Part shown: positions 59,068 through 64,000 of the stretch, piece by piece
Position numbering within the stretch: the first letter of the stretch is position 1
How the letters are laid out: every line of letters begins with the position of its first letter
Source of the DNA: JBBWZH01 sp035544115
GTDB taxonomy: Bacteria; Actinomycetota; Actinomycetes; Mycobacteriales; CADCTP01
Direction of reading: 5' to 3'
Length of the DNA: 64,000 bases
NCBI GenBank assembly: GCA_963714145.1
Contig: OY970235.1
Span: 1,178,001-1,242,000, forward strand
Program-made: the position numbers and the translations under genes
Notes under the pieces: generated by a model
Seen by the model: the letters and a program-made list of their open reading frames with translations, nothing else
Databases searched by the model: none
Told to the model about the DNA's origin: nothing

Positions 59068-59419
59068 TCATCACCTTCTCCAGGAGTGCCTCGTCCGACA
59101 TGCGGTGCCGCGGAGCGGGGCGGCGTACGACCACCAGGCCCTGCTCGAGCAGGTCGCTGACCAGCACGCGACCGACGCCGAGCGGGATGTTCAGGTGCGC
59201 GGACAGCTCGGCGATCGACAGTGGCTGCCGGCACCGCCGCACGATGTCCTGGTGCTCGCCGTCGATGTGGTCGATCATCGCGAGCCCGCGCTCGGTGGTG
59301 GCCACCATCGCCACCAGCTCCAGGGTGCTCTCAGCCGCCTGGGTGCGGCCGCCGGTTATCGCGTACGGCCGGACGACGGGCCCGGCCGCGTCGTCCATCC
59401 ACCGGTCATCTATCGACAC
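59048..59419 (-). CDS. cvnC: Conservon DUF742 protein (CvnC)
   Basis: A 123-aa protein. VVRPYAITGGRT near residue 15 is the DUF742 hallmark, and LSIAELSAHLNIPLGVGRVL followed by LVSDLLEQGLVVVRRP is a winged-helix-like region. It overlaps its neighbours on both sides (14 nt with cvnB, 20 nt with cvnD). CvnC proteins are thought to bridge kinase, roadblock and GTPase members. Confidence 0.93.
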   Translation of the reverse strand: MSIDDRWMDDAAGPVVRPYAITGGRTQAAESTLELVAMVATTERGLAMIDHIDGEHQDIVRRCRQPLSIAELSAHLNIPLGVGRVLVSDLLEQGLVVVRRPAPRHRMSDEALLEKVMNGLRQL

Positions 59420-59855
59420 GGCCCTGGTCCAGGTCCGATGTGGACAGTGGGGCCCGCGGGCTGGGGCTGACGAACTCGCCGACGCGGGCCACCAGCAGCG
59501 CCATCTCGTAGGCGACCAGCCCGACGTCGGACCGCTCGTCCGCCAGCACGGCCAGGCAGCCGCCGGTGCTCGCCGCGGTGACGAACAGGAAGCCGCGCTC
59601 CATCTCGACGATGGTCTGCCGGACCGAGCCGCGGCCGAAGTGCACGCCGGTGCCGCGGGCCAGGCTCTGGAACCCGGACGCGACCGCGGCCAGCCGTTCG
59701 GCGTCCTCCCTGGTCAGCCCGACCGAGGAGGCGAGCAGCAGCCCGTCGGCGGACAGCACGATCGCGTCGGTGATCTCCGGGACCCGGGTGACCAGGTTGT
59801 TCAGCAGCCAACCCAGCGATTCGATGTCACCGGCCCGCAGCGCCGAGCTGGTCAC
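59406..59855 (-). CDS. cvnB: Conservon roadblock/LC7 protein (CvnB)
   Basis: A 149-aa protein. LGWLLNNLVTRVPEITDAIV, then LSADGLLLASSVGLTREDAE and FLFVTAASTGGCLAVLAD give the roadblock/LC7 fold, which regulates the GTPase. The ATG overlaps the cvnA stop by 4 nt. The C-terminal tail is short and disordered. Confidence 0.93.
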   Translation of the reverse strand: MTSSALRAGDIESLGWLLNNLVTRVPEITDAIVLSADGLLLASSVGLTREDAERLAAVASGFQSLARGTGVHFGRGSVRQTIVEMERGFLFVTAASTGGCLAVLADERSDVGLVAYEMALLVARVGEFVSPSPRAPLSTSDLDQGRVDR

Positions 59856-62800
59856 CGGCTCTCCCTTCTGGATGTGTCCGATCCATCGGTGCGCTCCGGG
59901 CCCTGCGGTTGGGGCTCGCCGGCTACCTGCCGGCCCCGGTCGGAGCCCTTCTGGTACGAGGCCATCAGCGCCCGGGTCTCCTCCGGGGTGCGCTGGGTGA
60001 TCACATCCGGCGGGCTGTGCCGGGGCCCGGTGCCGACCGCCTGGCCGGGCACCAACGGCGCCTGCCGGCTGCGCCGCGGCAGCCCGTTCTCGGTGACCGC
60101 TTCGATCGGCGCCGCCGGAATCGGCCCGGCGTGGGCCGGGCTGCCGGCGCCCCGCCCGGCCGGCCGCTGCCCGGCGGGTGGCACCGGTCCGGCCGGCGGC
60201 CCGACCGGGCCGGCGATCATCCCGGGTCGGTCCAGCGGCCCGGGCCGGTGCTGGCCGCCCGGTCGCTCGACCGTGCCCGGCCGGTCCAGCGGCCCCAGCC
60301 GGTCCAGCGAGTTGGGCCGGTCCAGCGGGTTGGGCCGGTCCGGTGGGTTCGGCCGGACCGGCCGGTCCAGGCGGTCGAAGACGTTCGGCCGGTCCCCTTG
60401 CGCGGACCGGTCGAGCCCGCCGGCCCGCTCCGAGACGGCCCGGTCGAGTGGGCTCGGCTCGCGTCTGGATGGCTGGTCGAGTGGGCCGCGGTCGAGCGCG
60501 GCCGGGCCGTTCGGGCTGACCGGTGGGCCGGCCCGGAACGGTCCGGCCGGGTCCGGCGATCCGGCCGGTCCGGCGGACCTGCCTGGGCCGGTCTGGCCGG
60601 GACCGGCCGGACCGCCGCGGTCGTACCGGCCGGGCGCGCCGGCCGGGCCCGGCCGGTCGTACGGGCCGGTGCGGTCGTACGGGCCGGCGGTGCCGGCTGG
60701 TTCCGGCGCGCCGGCCGGGCCGGTCCCGCTGGTCCTGGCCGAGCCACCCGGACCGGCGGGCGTGCCGGGGGTGGGTGGGTCGGTGCGGTTGGACCGCGAC
60801 AGCAGAGTGGCGACCCGGACCGACGGGGTGGTCGGGGTCGGCGGGGGCGGCGGCTCGGACGGGCTGCTCTGCGCGGCGGGCGGCGTCGCGGCGAGCGGGC
60901 CACGCGGGATCGGGAGGTCGTCGGCGAACCAGTCCGGCGTGCCGGGACCGGAGCCGGCGCCGGCGCCGGCGCCCGGGTTCGAACCCGGGCCGTGGCCGGA
61001 GCCGGAGTTCGAACCCGAGCCGGAGTTCGAGCCGGTGCGGGAGCCGGGGGCCGGCGCGTCGGCCGGGGCGCGGTCCAGGGCGGCGACCGCGGTGCCGGTG
61101 GCCGGCGCGGACGGGCCGGCGGGCAGGCCCGCTGGCAGTCCCGCGGGCAGGCTGGCCGGCACGCCGGCGTGGCCCGGGCCGGCCCGCCAGGCCGCCTCGG
61201 GGCCCGGTGCCGACCCGCCCGGAGCGCCCGCCCGGGCCAGCGCGGGCGCCGCGGTGCGGCCCTCCAGCAGACTGGTCGGCAGCAGCACGATCGCGGTCGT
61301 CCCGCCGTACGGGGAGCGGCGCAGGTGCACGTCCACGCCGTGCCGCTGGGCCAGCCGGCCGACCACGAACAGGCCGAGCCGCTCGGTGCTCTGCCCGTCG
61401 AACGGGCCGGGCTGGCTCAGCCGGGTGTTCAGCTCGACCCGGCGCCGCTCGTCCATGCCCAGGCCGGCGTCGTCGATCTCGACCACGTACCCGTTCGCGA
61501 CCATCTGGCCGTGCACGTACACCCAGGTCGTCGGCGGCGAGAACGAGGTGGCGTTCTCCAGCAGCTCGGCGAACAGGTGGATCACGTCGCCGACCGCGGG
61601 GCCGATCACCTCGGCGTCGTCCAGCGAGCGCATGGTGATCCGGGTGTAGTCCTCGACCTCGGCCATCGCGCCGCGGACCACGTCACGCAGCCCGACCGGG
61701 CGGCTCCAGCCGCGGGCCGGGGTGGAGCCGGACAGCACGATCAGGTCCTCGGCGTGCCGGCGCATGCGGGTGGCCAGGTGGTCCAGCCGGAACAGTTCCT
61801 CCAGTTCCAGCGGCTCGGTGGTGCCGCGCTCCATGTCGTCGATCAGCTGCAGTTGCCGGTGGATGAGGGCCTGGCTGCGCCGGGCGATGTTGAGGAACGT
61901 GTCGCTGGTGCTCTTGCGGGTGGCCGCCTGCTCCATGGCCATCCGGACCGCGACCCCGTGCACGGTGTTGAACGCGGTGGCGACCTGTCCCACCTCGTCC
62001 CCGGTGAGCACCGGGATCGGCGCCTGATCCGGGTCGACCGGGTCGCCGCGCTGCAGCCGCTGCACCACCTCGCCCAGGTCCCGCTCGGTGTCCAGCGCGG
62101 CCGTCCGCATCCGGCGCAGCGGGCGCACCAGGGACCGGGCGACCAGCAGCGACAGTCCCACCGACAGCAGCAGTGCGAGGATCGAGACCACGATCGTGGT
62201 CACCGCCTGGCGGTTGTCGTCCGCCGCCGCCGTGCCGGCCGAGGCGACCAGGGCCTCGGTCAGCTGCTTCTCGGTGCTGCGCAGCGGGGTGAGCCGGTCG
62301 AACACCGCGGTCGCCCAGGTGCCGGGGTCGACCGGCAGCGCCGTTCTGATGTCGCCGGTGGCCAGCAGCTTCTCCTGCAGGGTGATCGCCTGGCCGGCCC
62401 GGGCCCCGGTGACCGTCGCGTCGTAGATCTTGTCCTCGCCGTGGCTGGGACCGGCGTGGAACACCTGGGTCAGGGTCTCCTGGGCGCCGACGTACTGGAT
62501 GATCCGCCGGTAGTCGCCGGGGCCGAAGTGGCCGACCGCGAGCACGCCGGCCACGTAGCGGGCCTCCCGGGAGAACGCCTCCTTGGCCGCGCTGAGCGCG
62601 ACCGCGGTGTCCGCGCGGGCGCCGAGGTCCGGCCCGGACGCGTACGTGTCGATGTCGAAGTTCACGGTCAGCAGCGCGAGGATCGCGTCGCTGTAGAAGG
62701 TGTCGGCCCGGTTCAGCACGGTGCCGCCGGCGTCCACTCCGGACCGCATGTCACGCAGGCCGGCCACGGCGGACTCGGCCCCGGTCAGGTGCGACCGCAC

Positions 62801-63139
62801 GGTCGAGTCGTGCTCGGCGGTGGTCAGGCCGCGGCCGGCCGCCGTGAACGCGGTGACCGCGGTGTTCACCGTCTCCCGGACGGCGGCCAGCGCGGCGGCG
62901 TCGCCGCGCCCGGCCGAGCCGATCGCGATCGCGGTCAGCACCGCCTCCCGCTGCAGCCCGTCGATCAGGTCGTCGGACGTGCTCATCATCCGGCTCAGCG
63001 CCTGCGCGTCCCGGTCGGTGCGGGCGTCGCTGAGGGAGCCACGCACGATGATCCCGAGTAGGCCGCTGACGGCCAGGAGTGGAACGACCAGGAGTGCGGC
63101 GATCTTCGTCCGGATCGGCCAGTTCCGCACCCTCACCAT
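59852..63139 (-). CDS. cvnA: Conservon sensor histidine-kinase-like protein (CvnA)
   Basis: A 1095-aa protein. TM1 (residues about 8-30) is followed by an extracellular nitrate/nitrite-sensor-like helical domain (about 40-300), TM2 (LLSVGLSLLVARSLV), HAMP, a dimerisation helix with the IHRQLQLIDDMER segment, and an HATPase domain (LFAELLENATSFSPP, DDAGLGMD, RLGLFVVGRLA) near 520-640. No canonical phospho-acceptor His motif stands out. The last 430 residues are a Pro/Gly/Arg/Asp-rich low-complexity tail that includes RPNPPDRPNPLDRPN-type repeats. It is the input member of cvnABCD. Confidence 0.92.
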   Translation of the reverse strand: MVRVRNWPIRTKIAALLVVPLLAVSGLLGIIVRGSLSDARTDRDAQALSRMMSTSDDLIDGLQREAVLTAIAIGSAGRGDAAALAAVRETVNTAVTAFTAAGRGLTTAEHDSTVRSHLTGAESAVAGLRDMRSGVDAGGTVLNRADTFYSDAILALLTVNFDIDTYASGPDLGARADTAVALSAAKEAFSREARYVAGVLAVGHFGPGDYRRIIQYVGAQETLTQVFHAGPSHGEDKIYDATVTGARAGQAITLQEKLLATGDIRTALPVDPGTWATAVFDRLTPLRSTEKQLTEALVASAGTAAADDNRQAVTTIVVSILALLLSVGLSLLVARSLVRPLRRMRTAALDTERDLGEVVQRLQRGDPVDPDQAPIPVLTGDEVGQVATAFNTVHGVAVRMAMEQAATRKSTSDTFLNIARRSQALIHRQLQLIDDMERGTTEPLELEELFRLDHLATRMRRHAEDLIVLSGSTPARGWSRPVGLRDVVRGAMAEVEDYTRITMRSLDDAEVIGPAVGDVIHLFAELLENATSFSPPTTWVYVHGQMVANGYVVEIDDAGLGMDERRRVELNTRLSQPGPFDGQSTERLGLFVVGRLAQRHGVDVHLRRSPYGGTTAIVLLPTSLLEGRTAAPALARAGAPGGSAPGPEAAWRAGPGHAGVPASLPAGLPAGLPAGPSAPATGTAVAALDRAPADAPAPGSRTGSNSGSGSNSGSGHGPGSNPGAGAGAGSGPGTPDWFADDLPIPRGPLAATPPAAQSSPSEPPPPPTPTTPSVRVATLLSRSNRTDPPTPGTPAGPGGSARTSGTGPAGAPEPAGTAGPYDRTGPYDRPGPAGAPGRYDRGGPAGPGQTGPGRSAGPAGSPDPAGPFRAGPPVSPNGPAALDRGPLDQPSRREPSPLDRAVSERAGGLDRSAQGDRPNVFDRLDRPVRPNPPDRPNPLDRPNSLDRLGPLDRPGTVERPGGQHRPGPLDRPGMIAGPVGPPAGPVPPAGQRPAGRGAGSPAHAGPIPAAPIEAVTENGLPRRSRQAPLVPGQAVGTGPRHSPPDVITQRTPEETRALMASYQKGSDRGRQVAGEPQPQGPERTDGSDTSRRESR

Positions 63140-63752
63140 TGTTCGTGTCGCCCTGCGTCGAAGAAGTGCGCCGGCCCGGCCTTTACCAGGAAAGTCCGAT
63201 TCGGATTTTTGCGCACGCCTATCACCCCGCCGAACCTCCGTCTGGCGAAAACTCCCTGCTAAATGGCCCTACCGAGCGGCCGAAGTTAGCAGACAACTAC
63301 GCTCGGCGCCGGTCGGAATTCAAAGAACCACAAGCCTGCCGCAGCGATGATGCAAGCGCCGGACACTCAGCCGGGCCGGTTGATTACCGAGCGTCTGCTG
63401 GCGAATTGATCAGACAATTCCCGGCCGGTAATAAGTGGCGGTTAGGCCGGTCAATGGCGCGACGTTTAGCCAAGTCTGGCCATCGTCGTCCGATCAGACC
63501 CGGCCGCTGGCCGACCGGGTGGACCGCCGGCCGGGCTTCCCGGCCGCCGGCCGGGGTCCTCGGCCGCCCGGCTCGGCCGCCGGCCAGGGTTGTCGGCCGC
63601 CCGGCTCCGGGTTCCCGGTCACCGGCTCGGCCGTCGGGCGCAGTGCGGCCGGCGGGCAGTGCGGCCGGCGGTATGTCCGGCCGGCCGGACAGTGGATGGC
63701 CGGGGCCGGCGGTGGGGCGGGGGCCGTTCACTGAAGAGCGCACGGCTGGTCG
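63140..63752. other. Divergent intergenic region upstream of cvnA
   Basis: The first 290 bp are relatively AT-rich for this genome and may hold the cvnA promoter; AATTG-N6-CAATT (63405-63420) is a small dyad there. From about 63500 it becomes GGCCGCCGGCC low-complexity sequence. No supported gene was seen. Confidence 0.5.
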
Positions 63753-63793
63753 TTGACAGCCGGAGCCGGCAACAGTCAAGATCGTCAGGACTG
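63753..63793 (+). promoter_or_regulatory. Probable promoter of the diaminobutyrate aminotransferase gene
   Basis: TTGACA at 63753-63758 is a perfect -35. An 18-bp spacer leads to CAAGAT at 63777-63782 as a possible -10. The iron box follows just downstream, where a bound repressor would block initiation. Confidence 0.5.
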
Positions 63794-63812
63794 TTAGGGT
63801 AGCCTTACCTAA
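63794..63812. promoter_or_regulatory. Iron box (IdeR/DmdR-type operator)
   Basis: TTAGGGTAGCCTTACCTAA matches the consensus TTAGGTTAGGCTAACCTAA at 16 of 19 positions. It lies between the -35/-10 candidate and the ribosome-binding site of the next gene. It predicts repression by an iron-loaded DtxR-family regulator. Confidence 0.85.
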
Positions 63813-63825
63813 GATCGGAGGGCCG

Positions 63826-64000
63826 GTGCCGGGCGGGCTGATGCAGACCGATCCACTGCTGGTTCGGCAGGCCGGCTGGGAGTCGAACGCCCGGTCGTAT
63901 CCGCGGCGGCTACCGGTCGCGCTGGCCCGGGCCGAGGGCATGGTCGTCACCGCGACCGACGGGCGGCGCTTCCTCGACTGCCTGGCCGGCGCCGGGGCGC
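63826..64000 (+). CDS. Diaminobutyrate-2-oxoglutarate aminotransferase-like protein (3' end outside window)
   Basis: The first 58 codons are visible. WESNARSYPRRLPVALARAE followed by GRRFLDCLAGAGA is the N-terminus of class III diaminobutyrate aminotransferases found at the head of diaminobutyrate or siderophore operons. GTG at 63826 follows GGAGGG; the in-frame ATG at 63841 is the alternative. With the iron box it indicates a siderophore pathway beginning at the window edge. The active-site Lys lies beyond the window. Confidence 0.8.
   Translation, partial: MPGGLMQTDPLLVRQAGWESNARSYPRRLPVALARAEGMVVTATDGRRFLDCLAGAGA

Overview
The window is high-GC actinomycete DNA. GTG and TTG starts are frequent, and it carries SARP/AfsR-type regulators, a complete conservon (nitrate-sensor-like kinase, roadblock, DUF742, small GTPase), a DUF574 methyltransferase, CBM2-tagged cellulose enzymes and large biosynthetic operons. 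A filamentous actinomycete (Micromonosporales, Streptomycetales or similar) is inferred; the sequence alone does not give me the genus. I found no tRNA, rRNA, IS element or CRISPR array.

Layout. 1-8.25 kb (+): the end of a TPR-CHAT protein, a 1139-aa SARP/NB-ARC/TPR regulator, a SRPBCC-VOC fusion, a Phd/PIN toxin-antitoxin pair with its own inverted-repeat operator, and a HAD hydrolase. 8.25-34.65 kb (-): one tightly packed biosynthetic operon with many stop/start overlaps, transcribed leftward from about 34.7 kb. 34.96-37.54 kb (-): a two-HTH LysR-like regulator followed by a perfect 12-bp hairpin, and upstream of it a CoA-type Nudix hydrolase. 37.8-47.7 kb: a large secreted multidomain nuclease-like protein, an AAA/DUF4143 ATPase behind three 23-bp repeats, a frameshifted secreted haem peroxidase with CBM2, and a secreted GH6 cellulase with CBM2. 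48.2-56.7 kb (+): a second small secondary-metabolism island with a stand-alone condensation protein, a SnoaL-like protein, a second SARP, a 50-aa secreted peptide, MbtH and a truncated degenerate adenylation protein. This island is bracketed by two copies of a 5' element, each placed exactly 132 nt upstream of a 6- or 7-codon micro-ORF. 56.7-63.1 kb: an orphan N-terminal domain protein, a DUF574 methyltransferase and a cvnABCD conservon. 63.75 kb to the end: an iron-box promoter and the start of a diaminobutyrate aminotransferase, probably the first gene of a siderophore operon.

How the genes work together. The upstream half of the 26-kb operon encodes, in positional order, proteins matching ThnK, carboxymethylproline synthase (CarB/ThnE), ThnL, ThnM (beta-lactam synthetase), ThnN, ThnO and ThnP of carbapenem pathways. 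Two phytanoyl-CoA-dioxygenase-like proteins (compare ThnG/ThnQ) follow, and a LysR regulator (compare ThnI) and a CoA-cleaving Nudix (compare ThnR) lie just upstream. A carbapenem-type beta-lactam core is therefore strongly suggested. Unlike the carbapenem clusters I know, the same operon continues into a second crotonase, an acyl-CoA-ligase-like enzyme, a C-A-PCP NRPS (code read as Gly-like), a free carrier protein, a stand-alone C domain, and a C-A-PCP-TE NRPS (code read as Asp/Asn-like) whose thioesterase has a Cys in the nucleophile position and is fused to an MFS exporter. The best candidate for a new system here is this carbapenem-NRPS hybrid operon; the micro-ORF/SARP island at 48-57 kb is second.
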